From positions 79,645 to 143,644 of the forward strand of contig CAAGHP010000017.1 in NCBI GenBank assembly GCA_900769705.1: DNA of 64,000 bases, read 5' to 3'. Shown here one piece after another: positions 7,198 to 14,471 of this stretch (the stretch's first letter is position 1; each line of letters begins with the position of its first letter). This DNA is from Alphaproteobacteria bacterium (GTDB lineage Bacteria; Pseudomonadota; Alphaproteobacteria; RF32; CAG-239). The position numbers and the translations under genes are program-made. The notes beneath the pieces were generated by a model. That model did no database searches and was not told the DNA's origin. It saw only the letters and a list, made by a program, of their open reading frames with translations.

Positions 7198-8850
7198 ATG
7201 TCTGATATCAATATTAACCCTAAGTCTAAATTTATTTTTATTACCGGCGGCGTGGTTTCGTCTTTGGGCAAAGGTTTAGCTTCAGCTTCTTTGGCTGCAA
7301 TTTTACAGGCTCGCGGCTACAAAGTCAGAATGCGCAAGCTTGATCCGTATTTGAATGTTGATCCCGGAACGATGAATCCATGTCAGCACGGTGAGGTTTT
7401 TGTGACCGATGACGGTACGGAAGCTGACTTGGATTTGGGACATTACGAGCGTTTTTCCGGCGTTCCGGCCAAGCGCAGCGACAGCATTACTACAGGTAAA
7501 ATTTATCAGCGGGTGATAGATAAAGAACGCCACGGTTTTTATCTTGGTTCAACAATTCAGGTTATTCCGCACGTTACTAACGAAATTAAAGAATTTATTC
7601 TATCAGACATTACCGATGAAGATTTTGTGCTTTGCGAAATCGGCGGCACGGTCGGCGATATTGAAGGTCAGCCTTATTTGGAAACAATACGTCAAGTGGC
7701 ATACGAGCTGGGACGCGACCGCACAATGTTTATTCATGTGACGCTGCTGCCGTTTATTCCGACTGCCGGCGAGCTTAAAACCAAACCAACGCAACACTCT
7801 GTAAAGCAGCTGCAGGAATATGGTATTCAGCCGGATATGATTTTGTGTCGCACTCAAATGGCTATTCCGGAAAATGAAAAACGCAAGTTGGCACTGTTCT
7901 GCAACATTAAAGAAGAAAATGTAATTACCGCTATGGATGCGGCCAGCATTTATCAAGTTCCGCTTGCTTATTCGGCCGAAGGCATTGACCGTCAAGTTTG
8001 TAAGCATTTTGGCTTGCCATACGAAAAGCCGGCTGATTTAAGCAAATGGCAGCGGATTGTCGATATTCTTAAATCTCCGGAAGGTGAAGTCCGCATTGCT
8101 GTCGTCGGCAAATATATGATGCTGTTGGAAGCTTATAAATCTTTGCACGAAGCGCTTATTCACGGCGGCATTGCCAACAAATACAAAGTAAAAATCAAAT
8201 GGGTGGATTCTGAAGAATTGGAAAAGAAAGCCCCGTCAGAAGTTTTGAATGACGTCAGTGCAGTTTTGGTTCCGGGGGGGTTCGGCCTGCGCGGCACTCA
8301 AGGTATGATTAACGCTATTCAATACGCCCGTGAGCATAATCTGCCGTTTTTGGGAATATGTTTCGGTATGCAGATGTCGGTTATTGAAACTATGCGCAAT
8401 CTCTGCGGCATCAAAAACGCCAATACTACAGAGCTGGAAGAACATTGCGAACCGGTTATCGGACTGATGACGGAATGGGATAAGGACGGCGCTAAGCAAA
8501 TACGCCATAAGGACGGTGATTTGGGCGGTACCATGCGTTTGGGCGCATATGACTGCATTTTAGCTCCAAACTCTAAGGTTGCTCAAATTTACGGATCAAC
8601 CAAAATTTCTGAGCGTCACCGCCACCGTTATGAAGTAAATATCAAATACAAAGATATGCTGCAAAAAGCCGGTATGATGGTTGTTGGTACTTCTCCGGAC
8701 GGTCATTTGCCGGAAATTGTGGAGCGCACCGACCATCCGTGGTTTATCGGCGTACAATTTCATCCGGAACTGAAATCGCGTCCGTTCGCACCGCATCCGC
8801 TGTTTGTATCATTTGTTAAGGCGGCTATAGATAACTCGCGCTTGGTATAA
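7198..8850 (+). CDS. pyrG: CTP synthase
   Basis: Makes CTP from UTP, ATP and glutamine, the last step of pyrimidine nucleotide synthesis. The N-terminal synthase domain has the P-loop GGVVSSLGKG at residues 17-26 and the conserved DPYLNVDPGTMNP and GGTVGDIE motifs. The C-terminal class I glutamine amidotransferase domain has the nucleophile Cys388 in GICFGMQM and the His-Pro-Glu end of its triad (QFHPELKS). The length of 550 aa is standard. The start has an AAGGA site. Its upstream hairpin may allow separate control from secG. Confidence 0.99.
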   Translation: MSDININPKSKFIFITGGVVSSLGKGLASASLAAILQARGYKVRMRKLDPYLNVDPGTMNPCQHGEVFVTDDGTEADLDLGHYERFSGVPAKRSDSITTGKIYQRVIDKERHGFYLGSTIQVIPHVTNEIKEFILSDITDEDFVLCEIGGTVGDIEGQPYLETIRQVAYELGRDRTMFIHVTLLPFIPTAGELKTKPTQHSVKQLQEYGIQPDMILCRTQMAIPENEKRKLALFCNIKEENVITAMDAASIYQVPLAYSAEGIDRQVCKHFGLPYEKPADLSKWQRIVDILKSPEGEVRIAVVGKYMMLLEAYKSLHEALIHGGIANKYKVKIKWVDSEELEKKAPSEVLNDVSAVLVPGGFGLRGTQGMINAIQYAREHNLPFLGICFGMQMSVIETMRNLCGIKNANTTELEEHCEPVIGLMTEWDKDGAKQIRHKDGDLGGTMRLGAYDCILAPNSKVAQIYGSTKISERHRHRYEVNIKYKDMLQKAGMMVVGTSPDGHLPEIVERTDHPWFIGVQFHPELKSRPFAPHPLFVSFVKAAIDNSRLV

Positions 8851-8854
8851 GCAA

Positions 8855-8888
8855 AAAAGGCTTCAAACTAAAAATTGGAGCCTTTTAA
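8855..8888 (+). terminator. Terminator after pyrG
   Basis: AAAAGGCT (8855-8862) pairs with AGCCTTTT (8879-8886), with a 16-base interior and a U-rich end. Confidence 0.75.
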
Positions 8889-8951
8889 TTTATCAGATTT
8901 TCAAAAAAACAATGTTAAATTTTTATTAGTGTTTAGTGAATTGTCCAGAAA

Positions 8952-9356
8952 TTATTTATGTTTGGGCAGACCTATTGCGTTTGGCTCAACAGCTTGATGA
9001 GGCGGGCGCATATCGTGCGGCGGATTCGGAATAGGCTGCATAGCTGGAGCGTGAGGGCGATGAGGCGGCCTAGGTCCAAAATGATGCGGCGGTATAGGCC
9101 GAGGAGCAGGCATCGGGGCTGGAACATAATATACAGGTTCTTCAACATAAATAACCGAAGTCGTCGGCTGTTGGGAAATATAAACGGTTTGTGGCGTTGC
9201 TGATTGTTGAATATAAGTAACTTCCGGCTGTTCATAGACTGCAACAGGTTGAGTGTAAACAACGGCGGGGGAGTCGTCATAATAGACATCTTGAGCCGGT
9301 ATATAGGTTTCGCAGCCGGTAAGGCTTATCAGCGTTAATAAAAAAACTTTTTTCAT
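8952..9356 (-). CDS. Tyr/Pro/His-rich lipoprotein of unknown function
   Basis: 134-aa predicted lipoprotein: a short signal peptide MKKVFLLTLISLTGC with the lipobox Cys at residue 15. A Tyr/Val/Gln-rich segment with repeated VYTQP/VTYIQQ-like units follows, then a Pro/His-rich C-terminal half (PRPIPPHHFGPRPPHRPHAP). Low complexity suggests an extended, surface or periplasmic protein; the His clusters could bind metal, which is speculation. No family recognised. An AAAGGA ribosome site supports the start. It is monocistronic. Confidence 0.75.
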   Translation of the reverse strand: MKKVFLLTLISLTGCETYIPAQDVYYDDSPAVVYTQPVAVYEQPEVTYIQQSATPQTVYISQQPTTSVIYVEEPVYYVPAPMPAPRPIPPHHFGPRPPHRPHAPAMQPIPNPPHDMRPPHQAVEPNAIGLPKHK

Positions 9357-9569
9357 AATCTATCCTTTACTGTTGCAGCAGTATAATCTTTTTTAGCAGT
9401 TAAAGAAAATATTTTGTAAAAAAATATATATTTTGTGGATAAACTTCTAAAATAGTGCTTGACATTTTATGAATAATATGGCAAAAGCATTTTTGTATTT
9501 GCCACGCTGTTTTTTTAGTTTTACATAAGCCTCGCAACGGCGTAAAATGAAAAAAATAATGCAGATACT

Positions 9570-9659
9570 GGAGAGGTGGCAGAGCGGTTTAATGCAGCGG
9601 TCTTGAAAACCGTCGAGGATGCGAGTCCTCCCAGAGTTCGAATCTCTGCCTCTCCGCCA
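9570..9659 (+). tRNA. tRNA-Ser (anticodon UGA)
   Basis: 90-nt class II tRNA. The acceptor stem is GGAGAGG (9570-9576) with CCTCTCC (9649-9655), with encoded CCA at 9657-9659. The anticodon loop CTTGAAAA carries TGA, the long variable arm is CGAGGATGCGAGTCCTC, and the T-loop is TTCGAAT. It reads UCA and related serine codons. A GC-rich terminator follows. Its 3' end is duplicated 196 bp downstream. Confidence 0.97.
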
Positions 9660-9713
9660 ATTGTTGTTCAAAAAGCCTTGCTAAAAGCAAGGCTTTTTTG
9701 TTGTAAGCACGTA
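9641..9713 (+). repeat. 73-bp direct repeat, copy 1 (tRNA-Ser 3' end plus terminator)
   Basis: Exact repeat of 9837-9909. It starts inside the T-arm of tRNA-Ser (AATCTCTGCC) and includes CCA and the downstream terminator hairpin AAAAGCCTTGC/GCAAGGCTTTT (about 9671-9699). Confidence 0.95.
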
Positions 9714-9836
9714 GAAAATACAAACGCAGAACCAGCCGAACTCTGGGAGAGGAGTTCGACACCAAGCGAAAGGCAGACGGTAGTATGCCGGTTGCCGGAG
9801 GCAATAAGCGCAGGGGCGGCGCAGCGGAGCGCAGCC

Positions 9837-9909
9837 AATCTCTGCCTCTCCGCCAATTGTTGTTCAAAAAGCCTTGCTAAAAGCAAGGCTTTTTTGTTGT
9901 AAGCACGTA
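9837..9909 (+). repeat. 73-bp direct repeat, copy 2
   Basis: Exact copy of 9641-9713, including a second terminator (about 9867-9895), but without the 5' part of the tRNA. The 123 bases between the copies are GC-rich. They carry a 13-bp inverted match (9737-9749) to the tRNA T-arm (9628-9640). This resembles a recombination or integration scar at a tRNA gene. Confidence 0.95.
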
Positions 9910-9956
9910 AGTAAAAAATTCTTTTTTCTATCATTTTCCAACTCCATATTTTATTA

Positions 9957-10150
9957 ACAAAAAACCGCTTGAAATAAGCGGTCGGAGAGTTCGAAAATCA
10001 TATCACATTAAATGACTCTTTCAGCCTTTGAGCAAAGAGCTCTGAACATACGCTAGACCATATTGCTATAATCGGGGATATAATTTACTATCCATCTTCT
10101 TCAAAGATAGATTTTATAACGATGTTATATCCTAACACCGAATGTGATAA
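9957..10150 (-). ncRNA. Candidate structured small RNA with its own terminator
   Basis: Read on the minus strand: a hairpin GAGCT/AGCTC (10168-10153) is followed by TATCACATT (10149-10141), which pairs with AATGTGATA (10009-10001) to close a multibranch domain. Inside are GGATATAA (10132-10125) with TTATATCC (10083-10076), and TTCAG/CTGAA (near 10045 and 10022). An intrinsic terminator ACCGCTT/AAGCGGT with a T-run (9982-9957) ends it. No open frame fits. I could not match it to 6S, SRP, RNase P or tmRNA. The promoter is unclear and the 5' end is a guess. Confidence 0.45.
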
Positions 10151-10168
10151 GAGCTTTCGACAGCTCCG

Positions 10169-10313
10169 CACCAAAGGCGCTGTATTCAATATAAAAAGAA
10201 ATATCATAAAAAGCATGAAAAATAAAAAAACATCGTGGATTGCATTACTGCGCTTGGCTTCTGCCCAAAACAGTGTAGCATCTCAGCTATTGTTTAAATG
10301 ACATTTTTACTAT
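10169..10313. other. Gene-free stretch with an imperfect hairpin
   Basis: No gene seen. On the minus strand 10296-10240 folds imperfectly (GATGCTACACTG with CAGTAATGCAATC, inner GGC-AGAA-GCC) and is followed by a T-run (about 10234-10222), so it could be another terminator. Confidence 0.4.
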
Positions 10314-10336
10314 CTTCCGGTCAACAGACCAGAAGG
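10314..10336 (+). promoter_or_regulatory. Hairpin that buries a ribosome binding site
   Basis: CTTCCGGTC (10314-10322) pairs with GACCAGAAG (10327-10335) with one mismatch. The second arm holds the AGAAGG SD of the small gene at 10345, so translation may be conditional. Confidence 0.45.
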
Positions 10337-10344
10337 TAAACATA

Positions 10345-10530
10345 ATGTTTTTACAGACTCTTATGCATGATGTTTCCACACCTCAGACAGACTATCATCT
10401 ATCCGGACATAAATTTAAGGATATTATCATAAACAGCAAAGATGTTTTTGCCGGTTTATTGAAAAATACAATCATAAACAAAATATTTGACAAAAAAAAG
10501 ATAATACAATATACTGTAGTTAATATTTAA
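10345..10530 (+). CDS. Small hypothetical protein (61 aa)
   Basis: Possible 61-aa protein beginning MFLQTLMHDVSTPQ, with a hydrophilic middle and a basic Lys/Ile-rich C-terminus. No family recognised. Support is a good AGAAGG SD 8 nt upstream. Against it, the frame runs over the promoter of the next gene (10487-10515), and its codon use is A/T-driven. Treat it as tentative. Confidence 0.35.
   Translation: MFLQTLMHDVSTPQTDYHLSGHKFKDIIINSKDVFAGLLKNTIINKIFDKKKIIQYTVVNI
10487..10515 (+). promoter_or_regulatory. Sigma-70 promoter of the 10563 gene
   Basis: TTGACA (10487-10492), 17-nt spacer, TATACT (10510-10515). It begins TTGACAAAAAA, as do the promoters of the two paralogues downstream. Confidence 0.8.
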
Positions 10531-10562
10531 TTTTTATGTTTTCCTTTTAATTTTTTACTATT

Positions 10563-11450
10563 ATGGCAGCAAAGTTTAATAATTTTAATCTTGACGACTT
10601 TACTATGTCGGCGGATGAATATTGCGTGGCTTCCACGCAAGATCAAGCTGAATTGTGTTTTTTACGGCAAGGTATTTTGGGTGATGTCTTTTTAGCCAAA
10701 GTTCATACTGTCGGCGCCGACATCAATGCAGATATTCAGTTCACAAAAGGTAAAAAGTTTGGAGCAGAAAAACTGTTTTGGGTTTGCAAAAATGAAAACG
10801 GCGAGATTTGTTCCTATTTGCCATTGTTTGTAGAAGATGCAAATCTGGATGATATGTATTATACTGAAGTTAAAGCAGTCAGTAAAAACATGTTGTTTGA
10901 AAACAACGGTATAATTTATATCCTTGTTTTTGATACGTCCGGCAAGGCTATTGTTCGGATTGTAACTGTATATTTCAGCCAAATTATGATAGAGGGTTTG
11001 GCCGAGCTGCAGGGCTTCAAGTTTAAGGAAGTCTACATGGTAAAGATGCATACTATTCCCAAAAATGAGTATGTTGGCGCTTGCTGGAGTTTGGTTTTTG
11101 AAGAACAGGATGATGACGGCGAAACGGTTGATTCCAATATGCTGATGCCGGTTGATGTGTTTGAGAGCCAAAAATTTTCTGATGTCGGCTTGAAAAGTCT
11201 GAATTCGTCTATTGTGCATGAAAATGATATGGTAAAGATAGGCAATGTGTTTTATACCCTCAAATTTTGTGAAGATGGTAAACGCTATTTGCTGAAAAAT
11301 GCCATGCAGCCGGTAGTTGAGCAGCCTGATAAGGTTAAGCAGCTTGAAGAACTGCGGGCTCAATATTCTCAGGAGGCCGAAACTCAAAATTCTGAATTGG
11401 CAAAATACAGTACTAAAATTATTCCTTTGTTTAAAAAGGGTGAGCATTAA
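10563..11450 (+). CDS. Unrecognised paralogous family, member A
   Basis: 295-aa cytoplasmic-looking protein of no family I recognise; no signal peptide or membrane segment. It is weakly similar to the genes at 11534 and 12400. The clearest stretch is VRIVTVYFSQIMIEGLAEL (about residues 130-150), which aligns with IRRITVLSNEKMVRQILAD in B and VRLTMLVNERMVWQIFNYD in C. A YMVK/YVSK/YVRK motif follows about 20 residues later. The C-terminal 40 residues form a likely coiled coil. There is no SD: the leader reads TTTTAATTTTTTACTATT before ATG. It has its own consensus promoter and terminator, so it is monocistronic. The stop codon sits in the terminator loop. Confidence 0.85.
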   Translation: MAAKFNNFNLDDFTMSADEYCVASTQDQAELCFLRQGILGDVFLAKVHTVGADINADIQFTKGKKFGAEKLFWVCKNENGEICSYLPLFVEDANLDDMYYTEVKAVSKNMLFENNGIIYILVFDTSGKAIVRIVTVYFSQIMIEGLAELQGFKFKEVYMVKMHTIPKNEYVGACWSLVFEEQDDDGETVDSNMLMPVDVFESQKFSDVGLKSLNSSIVHENDMVKIGNVFYTLKFCEDGKRYLLKNAMQPVVEQPDKVKQLEELRAQYSQEAETQNSELAKYSTKIIPLFKKGEH

Positions 11451-11465
11451 GCTCACTTTTTTTTT
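11440..11465 (+). terminator. Terminator after family gene A
   Basis: GTGAGC (11440-11445) with GCTCAC (11451-11456), then nine T. The TAA stop of gene A lies in the loop, and the next promoter's -35 begins at 11467, immediately after the T-run. Confidence 0.9.
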
Positions 11466-11466
11466 A

Positions 11467-11495
11467 TTGACAAAAAATATGTCAAAGTATACACT
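11467..11495 (+). promoter_or_regulatory. Sigma-70 promoter of the 11534 gene
   Basis: TTGACA (11467-11472), 17-nt spacer, TACACT (11490-11495); same TTGACAAAAAA start as its two neighbours. Confidence 0.75.
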
Positions 11496-11533
11496 GAATA
11501 CATCATAAAATTATTAACTTAATTATTTTGGCT

Positions 11534-12232
11534 ATGGGAAAGATGAGTGTTATACAATCCAGTACTAATGCAGATGCAGGATGCATTGTTTTTTGCAAAA
11601 GTCAGGCAAATTTGCTGCTTAGAGCCGAGAACCCTAAGTACGAAGCGACATTGCTGAAAGTTTTTGATGATGAGGGTGAAGTTTATTATGTGTGGGCTGA
11701 TGTCAATCCGGAGAATACTGAAACGGCTTTCAAAGCTGTTTTTGCCGGTGAAGACGAGATAATTCCGTCTATTGAAAAAATACAGCCCGTGAAAATCGGC
11801 GAAGCTTTCAATCATCAGGATAACTACTATGTGCTGGTTCAAAATCATTTCGGCGATCAAATCATACGCCGCATAACGGTTTTAAGCAATGAAAAAATGG
11901 TGCGTCAGATTTTGGCTGATGATGTCGATTTTAAAGACATTTGCGAAATTTATGTTTCTAAGCTTTTTGCTATCGGTAGAAATAAACAGTTTCTGACATT
12001 GGCTTGGGCTATAGTCTGTTCTGACAAATCAATTACTTATCTGCCGGTTTTGGATAAAGATTGGCAAATTATGGAGGAGTATGATGTGGCTTCATTGCTG
12101 AAAGAATCGGCAAAATCAGGTATCCCTCTAAAGATGCACAGCATGTTCTATACGCCGTTTTACAATTCGGCGCTCGGCCGCTGGCATATTGAGCAAAGCA
12201 AAGAGGCAAGGCTGATTCCTAATTTTGCATAA
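11534..12232 (+). CDS. Unrecognised paralogous family, member B
   Basis: 232-aa soluble protein, no known domain recognised. It aligns with C over the first 150 residues: MGKMSV with MNQISV at the start, YYVWADVN with FIVWGIDE, and IRRITVLSNEKMVRQIL with VRLTMLVNERMVWQIF. Gene A aligns more weakly. The ATG at 11534 is chosen over an in-frame TTG at 11528 because it matches the N-terminus of C and the leader pattern. No SD; the leader is ATTATTAACTTAATTATTTT then GGCT. Own promoter and terminator. Confidence 0.85.
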   Translation: MGKMSVIQSSTNADAGCIVFCKSQANLLLRAENPKYEATLLKVFDDEGEVYYVWADVNPENTETAFKAVFAGEDEIIPSIEKIQPVKIGEAFNHQDNYYVLVQNHFGDQIIRRITVLSNEKMVRQILADDVDFKDICEIYVSKLFAIGRNKQFLTLAWAIVCSDKSITYLPVLDKDWQIMEEYDVASLLKESAKSGIPLKMHSMFYTPFYNSALGRWHIEQSKEARLIPNFA

Positions 12233-12267
12233 TATTCGTTTTTAGTTCTGAATATTAGGATAAAAAA

Positions 12268-12303
12268 AACGGCGGGGATAACAAACTCTCTGCCGTTTTT
12301 TTA
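12268..12303 (+). terminator. Terminator after family gene B
   Basis: AACGGC (12268-12273) with GCCGTT (12292-12297) and a T-run to 12302. The loop GGGGATAACAAACTCTCT resembles that of the terminator after gene C. Confidence 0.85.
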
Positions 12304-12327
12304 TGGCAAAAGCCTTAGAGTAATATC

Positions 12328-12356
12328 TTGACAAAAAATGCCGAAAGTGGTAGCCT
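12328..12356 (+). promoter_or_regulatory. Sigma-70 promoter of the 12400 gene
   Basis: TTGACA (12328-12333), 17-nt spacer, TAGCCT (12351-12356). The -35 and following A-run match the promoters at 10487 and 11467; the -10 is weaker. Confidence 0.65.
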
Positions 12357-12399
12357 TATTTGGTAAATTAAATTATTAACTTAAATTTTTATGCATATT

Positions 12400-13350
12400 A
12401 TGAATCAGATTTCTGTTAAAGAGTGTGGTGTTTCTGCTAGAAAGCAATGTGTTTTCACCAGCCGTAACAAGGCCGATAAGGGTTTGCATATTGCTAAAAA
12501 ACAACATGTCAAGCTCTTCCGTATCAGAACCACGGATGATGTTTTTATTGTCTGGGGAATTGATGAAGCAGGCGGACAGCGTTTTTATCCGGCATTCAAA
12601 ATGAACAAGACGGTGCCTGTTGTTGCAAAGTGCGTTGCTGTTAAGGAGATAAAACCGGACACGGCTTTTTATGAGCCGAAAACCGATTTATATTATTACT
12701 ACGGCAGCAATGGCGACGATGTTAAGCTGGTACGGCTGACAATGCTGGTTAATGAGCGTATGGTTTGGCAAATTTTTAATTATGACGATGTGCCTAAGGC
12801 CAAAATCAGTCTCTGTGAATTTTATGTCCGCAAGGATGTAAAAAAATATAACAATGAGGATTGCTTGCAGATTAACCAGGATTATGCGATAGACAATCCA
12901 GAGGTTTCGACTGTTTTGGGCTGGCATATTGAAGTGGATTTCAAAAACAAAACCAAACAGACTTTGGCATTGGGTAAAGCTCTGGATTCTACTTCGGACA
13001 GCTGGGAAAAGCAGGTGTTACGTCTTTGGAGCTTTGATAGTGTCAACAGAATAGAAGGTGTTCTCTATGACGGCGTTATTTTTATTCCGTTGAATTTGGC
13101 TGATAAACCGATTTTGCGTAAAAATCTTCAGGTTTTGACCAAATTATATGTGGCTCATCCGGAAGTTCAAGCAGGCAAAATCTATAATCAGGGCGAATGG
13201 TTCTATGCTTTTAATAAAAGCTATTTCCAAGGTTGGTATGCAGAAAGAAGCCAGAATCCTGAAGATTTGAATTTGACGGCAGTAAAAACTGAGTCTGAAA
13301 ACGAGCAATGGATTCGTTACTGGATGCAAAAAGAAGTCAGGTTCATGTAA
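12400..13350 (+). CDS. Unrecognised paralogous family, member C
   Basis: 316-aa soluble protein with no recognised domain, the longest match to B (see the 11534 entry), plus an extra C-terminal region of about 150 residues rich in Trp and aromatic residues. One segment (KIYNQGEWFYAFNKSYFQGW) resembles the end of B (KMHSMFYTPFYNSALGRW). The ATG at 12400 (MNQISV) is preferred over one at 12391 because it lines up with B. No SD; the leader is ATTATTAACTTAAATTTTT. The three genes look like separate transcription units that arose by duplication of promoter, gene and terminator together. Confidence 0.85.
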   Translation: MNQISVKECGVSARKQCVFTSRNKADKGLHIAKKQHVKLFRIRTTDDVFIVWGIDEAGGQRFYPAFKMNKTVPVVAKCVAVKEIKPDTAFYEPKTDLYYYYGSNGDDVKLVRLTMLVNERMVWQIFNYDDVPKAKISLCEFYVRKDVKKYNNEDCLQINQDYAIDNPEVSTVLGWHIEVDFKNKTKQTLALGKALDSTSDSWEKQVLRLWSFDSVNRIEGVLYDGVIFIPLNLADKPILRKNLQVLTKLYVAHPEVQAGKIYNQGEWFYAFNKSYFQGWYAERSQNPEDLNLTAVKTESENEQWIRYWMQKEVRFM

Positions 13351-13358
13351 TCATCAAA

Positions 13359-13394
13359 AACAGCGCAGGGTTATAAACTCTTCGCTGTTTTTTG
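13359..13394 (+). terminator. Terminator after family gene C
   Basis: AACAGCG (13359-13365) with CGCTGTT (13383-13389) and T-run. The loop CAGGGTTATAAACTCTT is similar to that after gene B. Confidence 0.85.
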
Positions 13395-13451
13395 TTGTCT
13401 AAGGCTTTGATCTTCTCGTACGGTAATATTAGAGGCTGATTTAAATTGTTC

Positions 13452-13480
13452 TTGATTTAAAAGAAAATCCGGACTATATT
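13452..13480 (+). promoter_or_regulatory. greA promoter
   Basis: TTGATT (13452-13457), 17-nt spacer, TATATT (13475-13480). The start would be near 13487, giving a leader of about 115 nt before greA. Confidence 0.7.
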
Positions 13481-13502
13481 ATAAATAACATTGAAGAGAA
13501 GT

Positions 13503-13539
13503 GACTGTGAAATAGAGATATTTCGCAGTCTGATTTTTT
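13503..13539 (+). terminator. Leader terminator upstream of greA
   Basis: Twelve-pair hairpin GACTGTGAAATA (13503-13514) with TATTTCGCAGTC (13519-13530), followed by six T (13534-13539). It lies between the promoter and the greA start, so it should attenuate greA or release a short leader RNA of about 50 nt. Confidence 0.8.
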
Positions 13540-13601
13540 AACGTTTTTAAAAAGAAATTTTTAAAACGGGAGTTGTTTATTTTGACTGGAGGAGGAAAAA
13601 A

Positions 13602-14075
13602 ATGGATAAATTCCCATTGACCAAACTTGGTTATGAAATGTTGGAACAAGAATTGAAAAACCGCAAAGGCGTAGACCGCCCAAATATTATTGCCGAGATT
13701 GCAGAAGCCCGCGCTAAAGGTGATTTGTCGGAAAATGCCGAATATTCCGCCGCTAAAGAAAAACAAAGCTTTAACGAAGGCCGAATTCAAGAGCTGGAAG
13801 CTGTTATCAGCCGCGCTCAAGTTATTGATCCGACTAAAATGAGTGGTGATATCGTACGTTTCGGCGCAACCGTTTTGGTGGCCAACACCGATACCGATGA
13901 AGAAAGCGAATATCAAATTGTGGGCGACTATGAAGCCGATATTGAAAAAAATAAAATTTCGTTGTCTTCTCCGCTGGCTCGCGCTTTGATTGGTAAAGAA
14001 ATTGGTGATATTGCCGAATATTTGGCTCCTAGCGGTAAAAAATCTTATGAAATTATTGAAGTTAAATGGCTTTGA
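13602..14075 (+). CDS. greA: Transcription elongation factor GreA
   Basis: Rescues backtracked RNA polymerase by stimulating transcript cleavage through the secondary channel. 157 aa: N-terminal antiparallel coiled coil (residues 1-75) with the conserved tip acidic pair in ARAKGDLSENAEY, then the FKBP-like C-terminal domain ending SYEIIEVKWL. A strong GGAGGAGG site precedes the ATG. A terminator-like hairpin lies in its leader. Confidence 0.98.
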   Translation: MDKFPLTKLGYEMLEQELKNRKGVDRPNIIAEIAEARAKGDLSENAEYSAAKEKQSFNEGRIQELEAVISRAQVIDPTKMSGDIVRFGATVLVANTDTDEESEYQIVGDYEADIEKNKISLSSPLARALIGKEIGDIAEYLAPSGKKSYEIIEVKWL

Positions 14076-14106
14076 GTCCTTTAAATTTTTTGTAAAAATC
14101 ATATAT

Positions 14107-14142
14107 AAAATCCAAGAGTTTAGGCTTTTGGATTTTATTTTT
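14107..14142 (+). terminator. Terminator after greA
   Basis: AAAATCCAA (14107-14115) with TTGGATTTT (14128-14136), followed by ATTTTTT. Confidence 0.8.
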
Positions 14143-14159
14143 TGCAAAGGGGAAAAGCT

Positions 14160-14396
14160 ATGACCAAAGAAAAATGTTTTTATGATTATGAGCATAAGTG
14201 CGACTGTTCGGAAGATGATAAATGCGGCTGCACCTATCCGAACAATATGAAGCATAATGTGACTTGCGAGCCGGAACAGGCGTCTATGACGGATTTTGAG
14301 CTTATGCCGCATGAAATCAGCCTCAAAAAATCTAACAAGCTGGAGCCGCCTGATTTGCACTGGCACGAAGAACCTCAGGCTTTTGATATAGACTAA
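14160..14396 (+). CDS. Small cysteine-rich acidic protein
   Basis: 78-aa soluble protein with six Cys, five within residues 6-24 (CFYDYEHKCDCSEDDKCGC). A conserved-looking acidic C-terminal half (EPPDLHWHEEPQAFDID) follows. The Cys spacing could bind a metal, which is inference. The ATG at 14160 is preceded by AAAGGGG. No family recognised. Confidence 0.7.
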   Translation: MTKEKCFYDYEHKCDCSEDDKCGCTYPNNMKHNVTCEPEQASMTDFELMPHEISLKKSNKLEPPDLHWHEEPQAFDID

Positions 14397-14420
14397 AAAC
14401 TGTGGGTGACTAAAAAAAAG

Positions 14421-14462
14421 CCTTTATCATTTTTTTTGTCCGTTTATACTTTGTGATAAAGG
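14421..14462 (+). promoter_or_regulatory. Inverted repeat covering the ribosome site of the phosphomannomutase gene
   Basis: CCTTTATCA (14421-14429) is perfectly complementary to TGATAAAGG (14454-14462). The second arm contains the AAAGG SD of the 14472 gene. The 24-base loop makes it a weak but possible translational switch. Confidence 0.4.
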
Positions 14463-14471
14463 AAAAGAAAA

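Noticed and set aside
9459..9487. TTGACA at 9459 as a promoter for tRNA-Ser
   Set aside because: No acceptable -10 at 16-18 nt; the nearest TAATAT is only 9 nt away.
9957..10200. Two-piece (permuted) tmRNA
   Set aside because: GAGCTTTCGACAGCTCCGCA then CCA on the plus strand looked like a T-arm and acceptor end, but the acceptor strand is too short and no tag peptide frame or partner strand was found.
10692..11456. A 254-codon minus-strand frame opposite family gene A
   Set aside because: The plus-strand gene has a consensus promoter and terminator. The antisense frame starts inside that terminator and has no SD.
13479..14366. A 295-codon open frame on the minus strand opposite greA and the Cys-rich gene
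   Set aside because: It is antisense to greA, a certain gene, and crosses its promoter and terminators. It has no ribosome site and its Phe/Ile-rich composition is the mirror of Glu/Lys-rich coding DNA.
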